NCBI GenBank assembly: GCA_001599915.1
Contig: BCIG01000001.1
Coordinates: forward strand, 682,001-746,000
DNA length: 64,000 nt
Source: Symbiotaphrina buchneri
Lineage: Eukaryota; Ascomycota; Symbiotaphrinales; Symbiotaphrinaceae
Reading direction: 5' to 3'
A model generated the notes under the pieces. The model was not told the DNA's origin and ran no database searches. It saw nothing but the letters and a program-made list of their open reading frames with translations. A program made the translations under genes and the position numbers. Of the stretch, positions 1 to 12,225 are shown in pieces; within the stretch, counting starts at the first letter, position 1, and each line of letters starts with the position of its first letter.

Positions 1-280
1 TTGTCTTGCAGACTTGTACGGATGACTGCTGGAAATTTGCTTGATGTTTATCAACGGTAAAAGGAGAAGCCCGGGATTATTTGTAAATGCTTGGCTGATT
101 AATGATGTCTGATTCATCACCTAAGCCGGATATTGCCGTCCTTGGAGACCTTCGGCTGGTTCGATCCGCCTCGATTGCGCCTTTCCGAAGGCCTCGACCA
201 GCCATGAACGACCCCATATTATGACTTTTGGTTAAGCCTTCAACTTCTCCAGATTATCCTCCTCAATCACTACCGGCGCC

Positions 281-1336
281 ATGCCCGGCAACAATTCCTT
301 TCCGCCTCTTCAGTCGCCTGTCCCGCGATCATCAGACCCCGCCAATGACCCACCGCCGTCGCTCGTCTCGCCCTCCATAACCCCACCATCGACACCCTTC
401 CACCCCGTCGACACCACCGGCACCCGCACACCGAACCTCCTCTCCACTCTTCCAGAAGTAACATGCGTCGTACGAGCGCGCATACCCACCACTGCAGGAA
501 CTGAGATGTTCCTGCATCTCTACCACAACAATGTCGACGACAAGGAGCACCTCGCCATCGTTTTCGGAAGCGAGATTCGAAGCCGAAGTCTGGATGCGCC
601 GCGGCCCGGAGAGACGGAGATGGACCGCATGATACGGGGAGCATATACAGGGCGGTTATACCCTGGTCGGACGACCAGTCGAGATCCTAGAGCCCCCGCA
701 ACACCTACCTCCACACCGCTTGAGAACGGCGAAAAGGCTTCGTCGCCTGACCCCACTTCCGACGGAGAGACCCCCGCCCAACCACAAAGCGATATCCCAC
801 TCGTACGAATCCATAGCGAGTGCTACACAGGCGAGACGGCTTGGTCGGCCCGCTGCGACTGCGGCGAACAACTCGACGAAGCCGCCCGGCTAATGTCGCT
901 GGAGAATTGCTCTAGCAATGGAGACAAGCCTGGTCCTGGGGGTGTCATCATCTACCTACGGCAAGAAGGGCGCGGGATCGGTCTGCTTGATAAACTAAAG
1001 GCGTACAATCTACAGGATCTGGGGAGCGACACAGTAGAGGCGAATCTCCTCCTGCGGCATCCGGCGGATGCTCGGTCATATGGCCTGGCGACGGCGATGC
1101 TACTGGACCTTGGCTTGGGCGGTGAACGGGGAATACGGCTGTTGACAAATAACCCGGATAAGGTGCGCGCCGTTGAGGGACCGAACCGCGAGGTGGTGGT
1201 CAAGGAGCGGGTAGCGATGGTACCCTTGGCCTGGAGAACAGGTGGGAAAGAAGGAGTCAGGAGTGAAGAGGTGGGCGGGTACCTCAGAACAAAGATTGAG
1301 AAGATGGGGCATATGCTACAGATGGGTTCTGGATAG
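281..1336 (+). CDS. RIB1: GTP cyclohydrolase II (riboflavin biosynthesis)
   Basis: Catalyses the first committed step of riboflavin synthesis: GTP is opened to 2,5-diamino-6-ribosylamino-pyrimidinone phosphate with release of formate and pyrophosphate, in the cytosol. The 351-residue frame has no intron. The zinc site is visible as [11 protein letters not shown] followed by CDC, i.e. Cys181, Cys192 and Cys194 (C-x10-C-x-C). It is followed by the family core [11 protein letters not shown] and by LLTNNPDK near the C-terminus, which lines the GTP site. The first ~60 residues are Pro/Ser-rich and there is a low-complexity insert around residues 130-170; both are fungal extensions absent from bacterial RibA. 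The ATG at 281 is the first in the frame and follows a C-rich leader. Family assignment is secure; the symbol is taken from the yeast orthologue. Confidence 0.95.
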   Translation: MPGNNSFPPLQSPVPRSSDPANDPPPSLVSPSITPPSTPFHPVDTTGTRTPNLLSTLPEVTCVVRARIPTTAGTEMFLHLYHNNVDDKEHLAIVFGSEIRSRSLDAPRPGETEMDRMIRGAYTGRLYPGRTTSRDPRAPATPTSTPLENGEKASSPDPTSDGETPAQPQSDIPLVRIHSECYTGETAWSARCDCGEQLDEAARLMSLENCSSNGDKPGPGGVIIYLRQEGRGIGLLDKLKAYNLQDLGSDTVEANLLLRHPADARSYGLATAMLLDLGLGGERGIRLLTNNPDKVRAVEGPNREVVVKERVAMVPLAWRTGGKEGVRSEEVGGYLRTKIEKMGHMLQMGSG

Positions 1337-2199
1337 AGGCCTGAGTGGTGTACAGCCGTAGGGACATTCTGCGAAACCAGCTATATCCGGCTCCGATCCG
1401 GCACGCTCTGTGGCCGTCTATGCGATGGGCTGTATACTCATCATGTCCTGTCATATATCACCTTCCTTGGTACATTTCTGTGGCATATTTGGATACCAAA
1501 AGCGTTGGGTTCCGCTCCCTCATCACCGGGCGGGCTACGGCTTCTAAAATCATCAGTATAGTGACCGAATTATATATAGGAACAGGTTAGGCACCGAATG
1601 TATATGATATCCAAACTCTTCATAATCACAATATCAAATAGTCTCACCTACCCATAAATGGTTGATTGCCCAGCGGCCCTCGTCCTATGATGCAGCGTTG
1701 TGGGGCTTGAGGAGCCGGTCACGTGACCTCTCTTGCAAATCCGCGGATTCTGGCAGATTTCTTGGCAAATGGCTAGGCACACAGCCCCTGAGCTTCTCCT
1801 GAATCCTCCCGCCCCACATACAGTACCTAGCAGTCAAACCTATCATCCAACAACGTAAATCCTTAAACCCGGTCATACCTGCATGCAGCCTACCCTCCTC
1901 TACCATCCCCTTTCCCCACTACTGCGCATGTAGCAAACAATACTATGCTATACCATGCATACCCCTCTTTCCAGCATTGTTTGAGCGTTGTTACATCGTC
2001 TAACATGATGAAATTCACTTACTTGCAGCGTGGTAGTGCTGTTTGTCTGTCTGGCCGGGTATGTAGGTAGGCAGGGAGTATCTGTGCATTCATTGGGGCT
2101 TTTGTTTGCTTGCTTGCTTGATGAGGGACTGCACGTGAATACAACGGTATGACGCAGAGCGGGGAAGGGAAACGAGGAGAGGGGAGAGGGAGGGAGGGA
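1337..2199. other. Intergenic, no gene seen
   Basis: About 860 bases with no supported reading frame. The last 100 bases are purine-rich (GGGAGAGGGAGGGAGGG type) and run into a TATA element, so the right half is probably the promoter of the rightward locus that follows. Confidence 0.6.
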
Positions 2200-2207
2200 T
2201 ATATAAA
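2200..2207 (+). promoter_or_regulatory. TATA box
   Basis: TATATAAA sits 112 bases before the ATG at 2312 and follows a purine-rich tract. The perfect consensus and spacing suggest a core promoter for the locus at 2312. The same octamer lies 105 bases upstream of the secreted-protein gene at 31005. Confidence 0.5.
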
Positions 2208-2311
2208 GGGCCGGAAAACCCCCGGAGATCAGGGTGGGGTTTTGGGAGGTTACTTTCGGCTACGTCCAGCAGTCACAGCATTAGATAAGGACAGCTTCAT
2301 CGTCTGGCAAA

Positions 2312-4053
2312 ATGAGTGTGGATAGAGAGTACGTCTCTTCCAGGCCTTTGGTGCGCAAGTCCTCACGTCTCCGTACAGAGTTATCAGCTGTCACTGGAGG
2401 CGACTCTTTCCCTAGGAATAATATCCAAGACATGTTTGACGCTGAAAGTCTCCCGTTTGCAAAGCGTGAGATACAAGCTGGTATTGGCTCTACGAGACCA
2501 AGACGATTTCAGGCAAGCAATGTGGATGAGTAAGTGAACTGCCGGATGATGTATCAACTGTTACTGTACTAACTCATCAAGCCTGATTGAGAAGCTCGTC
2601 AGTAATTTGGACCTACGAGTGTGCCTTTCTTTCTATATACATATATATATGCTTGTACATATATATGAACTTTGTTTAACATCCCAAATTGTGTACAGGA
2701 CTTGTGAAGAATAGCTTGCGGAGGAGGATTCTGAGAAGCTCCTGCTCTTTGTCCTTGGGGAACGTGCCTTTCCTTCGGAAATGGTAAGCTGAAGGTTGGA
2801 CGATTTCGGTCAATTTGCCAGACGTCACCTCCAAACAGAAACGTGAACGAAATACCACCCAAAATGTCTCTAAGCCATCATAACCGACAAGGTCGGCAAG
2901 GGCGTCGAAATCGAGATTTTGAAGAAGAGCACACCGCTCGCCTTTTACAAGTACTCTCTAATACTCCGACAACAACTCCGGGAGAACGCATACTCAGGCC
3001 TCGTATTGAGGAAGTTGCAAGATCTTGCCCCTCGAGAAAAGGGGATTGTGTCAAGCAACGCCATAGATGTGAAGGAAGCACAAATTTCCGATGGAGCGAT
3101 GCCCTTGGTCTAATAAATCTCGGTCGTCGACAAAGCAGAGACACACGTCACATATAAGTGGACGCCGTCAATCCGAAGAAGCGCATAGAGTTTAACGGTG
3201 CGGTGTAAGTCTATTTTGTGCAAGACCTGTGGTGGAAGAGAGTGAAACTGATAATGAATATGCAGTTGAAGACGGCAATTGGCGTCTGCGTGGAACAGAA
3301 GCCCCTACATCACAAGCGGCTTTGGGAATTTGCTTCCAGTTCATCGGTAGTTCTGGAGTCTGGTGGTAAGACAGAGAACGTAGGTTTGGATTTTACTAAA
3401 CCGGGTATTGTACAGCATACTGCTATTATAGCAACATTTACCCTTCAGCCTACGATTGATCAAGTTGACCCGGATGACAAGATTGGGATTGAGGTATATG
3501 AGCAGGAGCGTGAAAAGGCACGCCAGCATGCATTAGACACTGCGGTTGTGTATAAGTTTACTGATGGTATGATGAGCGGGGTTAATCCTGACTACACTGG
3601 AGGTCCAAGCCTGAGTTTCCATGATGAGGCCAGAGGCATCTCTCCGTTCCCTTGTCGTGAATTAAGGCTGGGTCTCAATGAAACAAAGATGGTCCAGCCG
3701 ACATCTATTCCGCCGGTGCATGCACCTCAAAGCAACCAAGCTGATTACAGGCTGAGATCACTGTGGCATCAAATAATGGTATGTCTAATATCTCCCTTTA
3801 AAATGGGATAAGTATACTTAACCAGAGTCCAGGCTTACCTAGCGCTGGAAACAACATTCAGGCATACCGTACTACACGTGGCGCACCTTTCTCAGTTGGT
3901 CACAAGAGAGAGATTGAAGAAAGGGCTACACTTGGCCGTTATGGCTGCCTTTGCTCATACGTACTCTCGGGACGTGTCTGCACGAGAGAGTCAGACTACG
4001 AAGCTCCAGTCTACTGGGAAAGGGCGAATGTTGCTGAAGGATACATGCCCGGC
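2312..4053 (+). CDS. Unrecognised multi-exon or decaying gene
   Basis: A rightward coding locus that I do not recognise. Exon 1 (2312-2529) opens with MSVDREYVSSRPLVRK and ends at a GTAAGT donor; the acceptor before 2582 restores frame (VDDLIEKLVSNLDLR). Further protein-like tracts in shifting frames are at about 2716-2781 (LAEEDSEKLLLFVLGERAFP), 2889-3109 (KKSTPLAFYKYSLILRQQ), 3209-3320 and 3255-3778. A GTATGT donor at 3779 joins to an acceptor near 3826 and continues to a TGA at 4051-4053 (ESDYEAPVYWERANVAEGY). I could not chain every exon with canonical splices, so this is either a many-intron gene or one that has begun to decay. The TATA box at 2200 argues that it is, or was, transcribed. 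No domain was recognised. Confidence 0.35.
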
Positions 4054-4139
4054 TGAAGCAGGAGCCCGTCAATTCACAGCAAAGACCATTCTTAAATGCT
4101 CTTTAGTACTCTGGGGCTTTCGGCCTTGTCCAAACGGCT

Positions 4140-5630
4140 TTACGATATGAGAAGTTGGATACACACCAAGAGATTGTGAGTAACTCCCGTCTGAACCAGC
4201 TTCCCAGTCTGGCAGGCACGAAGTTGGCGTCTTGGATTCTGGGGATGGAAAAGGAATGGCTTCAAGCCATCATCGAGGGGAATATAGTATTCCGTTTGGA
4301 GCACGACCCAGACTTGGTAGCCTATAGCAGAAAGCTCGACAACTTAGACGGTATTGTCATATATGCCAACTGGTTCGTCAATAGAGAGCTAGGTAGCTTG
4401 GGTGTTGCGCCAACACCCACCCAGATGACGTGGCTAATTCGTGACAAAACGAGAGAACTTCATCCATGGCCTTGATCCGTTTTCTTCGTCTCTCCTGCTC
4501 TCTTCCAACTTGTCTGTCGTGACTTCTCTTTAAGTTACAGAGCTCTGCAGGACTCTTGGAGTGTAAAGGTTTGAGTCTGTCGCCACTCATGACATCACAA
4601 CACATGACATTTCGAGTTGATAACAACATCGTCCTTATGACATGGTCGTTGTATTCCCGCATACCATTTGCAGATAGCTGGCCACAGTGGTACGTATCCT
4701 TTGACACTTGTGATAGGTCATTAACAGAGAATAGAATTTGACAATACACTGTCGTTAATCCATATACAAACACCGTTGTCGATAACACAGGACCTTCGAC
4801 TTTTCTTGCTTCTTCTACCCATCTCAACCTGGAAACACCATGGTGTCCTTGTTACAACTTCCTGGATTACAGGTCTTTCTATTTCCTACAACCTCCTTCA
4901 AAGCCTCTGCAAACAGTTAGGCTTATCCCGTTGCAGTCTTATGCCGTCTGTCCTGAAATACCGGACCGCTGGGCTGGACCGTGCCTCTAACAGACTTCGC
5001 AGAAGTTTTGAAAGCTCAGCTCAGTCAAAAGTTACAGACTATCAAGGTCAAATATACCAGCTTTAGGAGTCGGTTATCCAACACCAACATACCAGATTAG
5101 TGCAGATAGTCTACCATGGAGAAGAACACATACTTGACAGCAAAGTCAACAATAGAGATGCAGCATGCCGAGATTCTGAAGCAGTCAACATGGACTACAC
5201 AGATCTGTCTCTGCATTGGAGACCTTGTGTGTACGTCGACAACTGGTATTCCATCCCTGTTTTGGTCAAGCCCCTGCGAAGTGGAAGAAGACATCTTGGG
5301 AGTTGTTCAGTTCTATAACCCTTATTCTTGCAGGGTCCTCTCATGGGTCTTGTCGATTGCGTTACCTGGAAGGTGTAGAAAAACAAAAGACACTCGCCTC
5401 TCCGTCTCCTTTGTCTCCCTGTTCCTCTGTCTCCTCGTCCGCCGCGCTCGCCCCGCCGCCAGTGGGTACCGTCTCGTTGCGCCGCCGCCGCGCCCTGCCA
5501 CAACCGCAATAGGGATCCACCAGTGCGAGCAACAGGGCTACATGCTGAGTCCGACCCCGGACCCGGTCATTCGGCCGGGGACGTGGGAGAGGATGAGGCG
5601 GTGGTTCTGTGGGTTCTTCGGAAGGAAGTG
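4140..5630 (+). pseudogene. Decayed coding tracts, unknown family
   Basis: Three protein-like tracts follow the stop at 4053 on the same strand. About 4140-4475 contains SWILGMEKEWLQAIIEGNIV and GIVIYANWFVNRELGSLG. About 4742-5095 has a frame (NPYTNTVVDNTG, WCPCYNFLDYRSFYFLQPP) broken by two stops. 5116-5631 is open for 171 codons and ends in Pro/Arg-rich sequence. None has a convincing start, and the frames do not join with canonical introns. The amino-acid composition looks coding rather than random, which is why I list it. It could be the 3' part of the locus at 2312 or remnants of one or two other genes. No function can be given. Confidence 0.25.
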
Positions 5631-5969
5631 ACGGCCCTGGGTGGTGTGGCTGGGGGTGGTCTTGTCGGGTCTGCTAGGGTCTGCGGTAGGTTGCTGTGTT
5701 CTGATGTGCTGCGGTTCACCGGTAATGATGCCGGAACTGAGGGACAACCACCGACTGGAGATCAGAGACGGATGCTAATCTCCGGCCTTGAGCAATGGAT
5801 TCCACAAAATAAGAGGGTGGAACCGGTTCCTCACGCTCAAGGCCGCGCGGCGCATTGAGCGCTGCAGACAAAAGGGCCACTTGCTGAGCCCGACCCCGGA
5901 CCCTCTCGTCCGGCCGGGGAGGTGGGAGAGGGTCCGGAGGTAGTTCTATGGGCTGCTGGGAAGGAAGTA
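5535..5969 (+). repeat. Diverged 96-bp direct repeat (two copies)
   Basis: Bases 5535-5630 and 5874-5969 are diverged copies of one 96-bp segment, about 340 bases apart. Translated in the same relative frame they give MLSPTPDPVIRPGTWERMRR and LLSPTPDPLVRPGRWERVRR, each followed by a similar W/F-rich tail and GRK. The second copy has a stop after the Arg pair. This looks like a local duplication of a short coding segment followed by decay. Confidence 0.7.
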
Positions 5970-6289
5970 GGGTGTGGGCTAGCCGCCGTCTTTCTTTGCT
6001 TCGCAGCTTCTCTACAACTCCGTGCCATTCGACAGACCATCTTCTCCTCCATCTCTTCTTCCTCGTCATCAACCATCCTCATATCCACCAAGATGACTAT
6101 CCAAAGCAAGGAAGTCATCATTGCACCTCCCGAAGAAGGTTGCTTGAGGGAGAATTGTGGACGGGATGCTTTGTAGTGTGAATTGCTTTGCATCGCTAGA
6201 AAGATATTGGAAAGTTGAAAGCACATATAAAATTCCGCTTCCAGAAGGCGAAAAAGTCTGTAAGCCGTACTCTTTGAAAAGTACTTTTG

Positions 6290-6953
6290 GTTAACCTTGG
6301 CCTAGGACAGCGAGCCAATGACAATGACTACATGAGGCTCTACCAGTTCATGTGCAAGGTTCAATGTTCCAACATCACCTTCGAGACGCACCTTTTCCAG
6401 GCAAACAACGATGACGCCGGTCCATTGGGTGATCGCCGTATCCGATCACCCTCGGGACACAATGGCTCCCATCTCAGCCATTCTGAAGCCGGTCATCACG
6501 CCAGCGAGGTTCAAGCATCCGCTGTTCACACAAACATTAGGCACCAGCACAATCGTTGAAGAGATCACTTCGATGACGTCCTTCGCCTTTGCTCCTGGAT
6601 TGATCGAGGTCCTCGTTGCATGGACTCCCACAATCGCTTGGTTTAAGAGCCTCCCTCCCACGCTCGCATGTCATGGGGCGTCTACATAACCCCTATGGAG
6701 AAGAATGGGTGTCGACCCATGATCTATGTCAGCTCCGGCACCGAGTCACTACCAGCCCGGCACCTGCAGTATGAGATACGACAGCCGGTTTCATCGTCGG
6801 TGCTCTAAAACGACTACCACCAGTCATGGGCGGCCAACCGCCGGGCGAAAAGACCCCGAAAGAGCTCCTCGCCGACAAGCAAAGAAGGCAGAAGCCTCGA
6901 GGAGGTGCCGAGCCAAGAAGCGGGAGGCGTTGGCCAAGATTTCTAAAAATTGA
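6290..6953 (+). pseudogene. Possible GIY-YIG-like protein remnant
   Basis: Coding-like fragments occur in different frames: 6298-6557 (NDNDYMRLYQFMCKVQC), about 6671-6806 (MSWGVYITPMEKNGC then MIYVSSGTES) and 6800-6953 (basic, RRQAKKAEASRRCRAKKREA). GVYI followed by IYVSSG has the GIY...YxG spacing of GIY-YIG nuclease-like domains, and a basic tail is common in such fungal proteins, but the core is interrupted by stops and frame changes. I see a resemblance, not a confirmed family. If correct, it is a dead copy. Confidence 0.25.
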
Positions 6954-7090
6954 CTCAGTAGCTGTCCTGTCAGTCGAATTTCTCTCGTCTCTTTTGACCT
7001 TTCTCCTCCTTCTTTACATCGTTCTCTAAGTGGAACTTTGTACTCTTTATGGACTCACATCCTCCGTCGTCCCCTCTTACTCCTCCCTAT

Positions 7091-7240
7091 ACTTGAGCCC
7101 ATCGTCACCCATCGGGTGTTCGGTATCGGTTCTTGTAGAAGGTAGAGTCTCTCTTTCCTTTTCGATTTTCCATTTCCCTTCCTCGGTTTCTACGTGAACC
7201 CATCGTCACCCACCGGGTGTTCGGTACTGGTCCACGTAGA
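7091..7240 (+). repeat. Two ~49-bp direct repeats
   Basis: 7091-7139 and 7192-7240 are close copies sharing CCCATCGTCACCCA and CGGGTGTTCGGTA, about 101 bases apart, in a C/T-rich stretch without reading frames. The function is unknown. The surrounding 7030-8520 holds no gene that I can support. Confidence 0.65.
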
Positions 7241-8520
7241 TTGCTGAGTTCGAACTCATGAGGAAACAAGGAAGTGAGCCGTCAGGTCAGAAAGTATCAA
7301 ACGGCTTGGCTTTAAACCTTCGCTGGACCGCTCCTTTTCAGGTTCTTAGACACTGTCATGACAAAGGCTCCTAACGTGAATGTCACAATGTACCCAACTA
7401 GTCAGACTCATTTTAATGAGGCTCCTAGCCTTTCTAGCCTTTAGTCAGACTGTGGTCTCAGGTACATAGACAAATACTTTTCATCTCAACTTCAGATCGA
7501 CAGAGTATGAGGACCACTTCCTACTTTGATAAGTCCATCCCAGTAACTGATTACCAACCGTAAAAAAGCCCACATCCGATACCCCACCTTTGGATCAGCA
7601 TTGACCGTTTATAAATACCTAAGTACCAGTTCCCACAGTCCCTCTAAAGCATCAAGTCGGCGGTAGGTCCAGATAGTATCGTGGCCAGGGATATGGCCGA
7701 ATGTGGAAAGTCTGGACTGATGGCACACCGATTGAGGTTCTGAACAACTGCCCTGTGCACTGGGGATTTGGAAATGTTTGTGTTCCTGGATGTTGTCAAA
7801 TCATGGCTGGCTTAGGGAAGCTTGGCAGCGGGAGGGATCTGACGCTCGTCGCGACTACAGCTGCAGCAACTTTCCTGTAATCATCTTTACAAATTCATCA
7901 AATCAATGATAAGCTGCCTCCAATTAATTGCAGAATGGTCACTCGGGACGACATCCCTTCATTACTATTATCGACTGCCGCGGAGAAACTGCCAGGTCGA
8001 TCCTTCACAACGCTAGAACTACTGCCTCGTCATCCAATCCCCGGAAAGGGCGAGTGGAGATCCAAGCCAAGCGAAAATGAGGAGTAGTGCCCACGACTAG
8101 CGGCGGCGCCAACCGTTATTGCAAGATCGAGCTAGGAGAATTTCCAATTATCTCATCTCTTTGGTTCGGATCACTGACAGGTGGGGGTTCCAGATCCACC
8201 GGTCGGCTTAGTTATCTGACTCCCCTTATGACCTGCGGTTCAGGCAGTACAAGGCGGACTGGGTCATGGACCAGATGCTCATCACCCAGGGGGTATATGC
8301 TTTGGAGGAGTTCTAGAAGCTTTTCACGTTTTGCACCGTTCGAGTTCTTCCTTAAAGCGCTGCGATCCCTTCTCCTTTTCGCTCTTGATTGTAATCAACA
8401 GGTCTCATCTACTGATCGAAGAGCCTGTTGCTTCAAGAGACTTGCTTGCTTGTTCCAGGAGTCCATTATTCAAAGATTCAAGTCAGGTCAGCGCACAGGG
8501 CTTCTTTCGTCTTGCTCAAG

Positions 8521-9600
8521 ATGGTTTCTCTTTCATCCATCCTCGTCCCTCTTTACATTTATCCCAGCCCCAGCGCCTGGCAGCCTCTCTACAGCGCAAT
8601 TGAAGCCAGCCCCGGAGTCACCTTCAACGTCATCGTCAACCCCGACAGCGGCCCCGGCTCCGATGCCTATCCCGACGATTCGTACATCGCCGGCGTGTCG
8701 CAGCTGAACTCCTATTCCCAAGTGACCACGCTTGGCTACGTGCACACGTCCTATGCTTCCAGAACCGTTGCCGACGTGGGAGCCGATGTCATGACTTACG
8801 CCGGCTGGGCCAATTGAACCGCCGCGGACATCCACGTCGATGGCATCTTCTTTGACGAAGCCACAAGCTCCACGACTGAGTACGATTATATGGAGCAAGT
8901 CTCGGATTTTGCTCGATCTGCGCTGGCCGCGTACTCGGCGTACACGGTCTTCAACCCCGGCGTCATTGTCGACTCGTCTTTCTTTAATCTGGCAGACAGC
9001 ATCGTCTTGTTCGAGAACTACTATAGTCAATGGTCTTCGGATATTCTCAATGAGATTGAGGCTCTCCAACCGGCCAAGTCAGCGGTCTTGATCCACTCTT
9101 TCACGGGTAGTTCTGATGATCAGGCGGATCTTGTTTACAATCTCACGCAAGCTGGCATTGGCAACATCTTCATCACCCATCAGGATGGTTATGAAGCTTT
9201 CTCCGGGAGTTGGAGCCAGTTCTGCGCAGATGTTGAGAACCCAGCTGCCTCCAGCCCCCCCTCTTCGACATCGTCTATCAGCACCACATCCAGCGCAACC
9301 TCATCTACCGCTGCACCCACGAGAACTACACAGACCAAGATCACATCTTCGGCGAAGAGTACCTCGGCTAAGAGTACATCTACCGCGAAGACCTCTTCAA
9401 TCAAGACCACTTCAACTATTGCTACACCAAGTCCGACTCAGCAACAACAGCAGCAGCAAAAGACCCAGCCGCAACAGCAACAGAACCAACCGGCGAGCAA
9501 ACAGCAGACTGGCAAAGGCCACCGCAGGTCGCTCGTCGAGCAAGCAGAACAGCAAGTTGACGAGGGTCTGAGGCGCATTGCACGGGTCTTTGTGGCTTGA
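8521..9600 (+). pseudogene. Spherulin-4-like protein, one in-frame stop
   Basis: The protein is homologous to the spherulation-specific family 4 (spherulin-4), TIM-barrel-like proteins often secreted by fungi. The N-terminus starts directly in the domain (ILVPLYIYPSPSAWQPLY) without a signal peptide, and the hallmark VDGIFFDEA and FNPG segments follow. The frame is continuous for 360 codons except for TGA at 8815-8817, between YAGWAN and TAADIHVDG. The residues on both sides align to the family without a gap, so a single base change (for example TGG to TGA) best explains it. The C-terminal ~110 residues are Ser/Thr-rich, then poly-Gln (around 9439-9490), then basic. It is either a young pseudogene, a readthrough product or a sequencing error. 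Family call is firm; functionality is uncertain. Confidence 0.8.
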
Positions 9601-10773
9601 GGCGTCGGCGTTGGTTCTAATAGGGTGTACAAAGTTTGAGGGTGAAGGGGACCCAGCCGGACTTGGGCTCTTTCTGTTTTGTTCCTGTATATTTATGTGG
9701 GCATTTGGTCGCTGTCATAGGAATATCTTGGGCGAGGTCATGCATTGGGAAAGGATTACACTGGCACATATCGCCATCAATGGATAGATTTTCTTCACGA
9801 ATCAGCCTACGAGCATGATATCTATGAAGGGATCATGATAATCTCCAAAGATACCATATGGTACACGCCTACCACTCCTCGATCTGAAGCTTCCCGTGCC
9901 AGAGATCAAGTCTTGCCTCGGCCCTTCCTCGCTTGCAACAATGATCCGACCCGCCAGCAAGTGACTCCACAACTCGGCAGCAAGTGAATCCATGACACGT
10001 CCAACGCGTAAATATGCAATCTGCTCCTACGGCAATTGGCATTTACGGACGACCCTATGTAAACATACGGCAAGGTGTAGGCACCAAGTGCCGTATTTTA
10101 ACGGGGAGCGAGGAGTCTTTGCCAGAAGTAATAAGGGGTGTGCTTGAAGGTCCGTGTAGAATTTGTATATTGAGAGTGCCCCTATCTTTCCCTATTCATG
10201 CGCCTATGTTCCTTGCTCTTCACCAAAACTTCTTTAGCCCTTCTTCCATAGTACGGCATACCGGGTGTTGTGATATGGGTTATTGCTTATCAACCTCTGC
10301 GATGCAAGCCCTCTGTGATAGCTGGCCCATATCTGCGGCCAAGTATTGTTCTATATCACAGACTGAATAACGCATCTCGATGGATAAAGGGGCAGCACCC
10401 AGGCTAGCTAGATCCCTGCTTACAGACCAGTTGCCGTATATGACAATACCCCCTATATTGTCATTATGTTGTCAAGCTTTCTGCTATACGCTCGTATGTA
10501 TGGGTCACACTCCAATCGGAAGATACAATTTCCCTCAATGATGGCTCGGAGCCATCCCTCTCCATTCGAAGAATCCATGGCGCCAGCTTCGTGCCTGCCA
10601 GGCTGGAAGTTGGTGCAGGCGAGAATTATTCACAATCTCTTGATGGTCATCTAACTAGTCATTGAGCGTAAAGCTGTGTGCGCCAGTGCAAAAGCGCCAG
10701 AATCGCATCCTCGGCAGCTCCTTGCATCTTTTGGTGTTTCTTAAAGATGTATTGGCAATTCACCAATAACCAT
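9601..10773. other. Intergenic, nothing recognised
   Basis: About 1.2 kb with only short frames lacking coding character. No repeat, RNA gene or promoter consensus was recognised. Confidence 0.5.
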
Positions 10774-11987
10774 TCATACCCAATGATTCAAATTGAGATC
10801 TTTGTCTCGCCATTGCGACAGTTCTTTCGCCATGATATCCTTGACCGCATAATGAGCTGGATTGTTGCTAACTAACGTAGTTCGTCGATATTTCGAACCC
10901 TCTAACTCTTTTATCGAGCCTTCTCCAGTCGTATCGGCCAGTAGTTTCTGCATCATCTGATCATGCTCAACTTTCTGATGCTTATCGTAAAGCGCCTGTT
11001 CGTCATCTGTCAACTTCAGATGCCGGGTTGTTATCTTCATATCGGGGATCTGTTCTCCAACAATTATCTCCTTTGACCCTATTCTGATTTTCTGGCCTAG
11101 GGTCCTCCTAAGTCCTAGGAGTATTAGAATCCTATGACAACAATCTGCAGTTAGGTCTTTGTTAATACCTTTCTTTGCATGGGACGCAATCCAATAATCG
11201 TAGGCTTGCAGAGTAGCCATCTGGAATTGGTTCGGATGGCTTGCAGGCAGTTTGTAGGGATTCCTTGGAAAAGGCGGAGGATATGGCTTTCCTCCTCGCT
11301 TTACCAGTTTGTTCTGTTGTCTTCTATCCCTTGGCAGAAGAACTGGGGACTTTCCTGGGTCTTCTATTTCTTCTTCCTCCACTTGACTATGCGACCATTC
11401 CGGACGTTCTAGGAACTCCAGTAGGCCCTGCATATCATTCATCGTATCAAGCAAGGATGCCGCTGATACTATCCATCTCAGACGAGCATAGGTATTCAAG
11501 ACTTGGCGGTAATGAGTTGCAAGGCCATGAGCACCCGATGCCCTTCATCTAGGACGATCTCATCAAAGACTCCTTTCAGGCTGGTCCTATCAACGTCTTT
11601 GACAGTTTTTTTGTCCTGTCTCCTGTAGTTTTCAAGAATATTTGGTGACATTGGTGAATCTTCCTCCATCCTCTCTTCGTCCATATGGTTACGCAGCCAG
11701 TCAGGATGTTCTAAAAAAATCCAGTAGACCCCGCAAATATCTCTCTGTCGTTTTGTACGACGATATCTGTAACCAGGACATCGACTGGCCCGCCGCCAGC
11801 GGAAACGGTCCCGGTAGTACCGGACATAGTGGTTCTTATTCTGTTCAAAGAGGGATATCTGGTCATCGAGATCTTCTGGTGTGGATGAAAGAGTCTTTGG
11901 GGAGAAAGTCAGAATTACGTCGGAATTCATATATCCACACCAAACATGAATCGTTGGCCCAGAGTTGCGAGGCACCGGGAACTGCAT
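10774..11987 (-). pseudogene. SNF2-type helicase fragment, frameshifted
   Basis: Leftward remnant of an SNF2-family DNA-dependent ATPase. One frame (11987 down) carries FDEIVLDEGHRV, a Walker B DEGH motif. Within about 10 bases the frame shifts by one and continues as HGLATHYRQVLNTYARLRWI then MQGLLEFLERPEW, the segment that follows the DEAH box in fungal Rad5/SNF2-like proteins. It ends at a stop at 10774. Upstream of the DEGH motif lies a second, weaker version of the same segment (GVYWIFLEHPDW), so the order is duplicated. The loss of frame and the missing N-terminal ATP-binding motif make it non-functional. I read it as the 3' part of the locus that begins near 14480. Confidence 0.6.
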
Positions 11988-12225
11988 ATAGGGTAAGAGA
12001 TCTCACTCCATCATATCCAGTTCTTTGTCAGCAAAAGCCGCCGCTAGGTACTGCATCCGCTCGCCGAAAGTCCGTATAGTATGACTGGGTGGCTCTGGAA
12101 GAGAGATGGTCATTGTGTAAACTCCGTGAAGGTGTCAGCAGAGAATTCCTTTTGGCGTTTGCTTCCTTGTACAACAGCCTTCCATTGTCGGAGGTCGAAC
12201 GTCGCCCAGAAGTGCCGCCTCCTCC

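Noticed and set aside
8815-8817. Stop codon caused by repeat-induced point mutation
   Set aside because: The inferred G-to-A change is not in the favoured CpA/TpG context, and the rest of the gene shows no C-to-T load.
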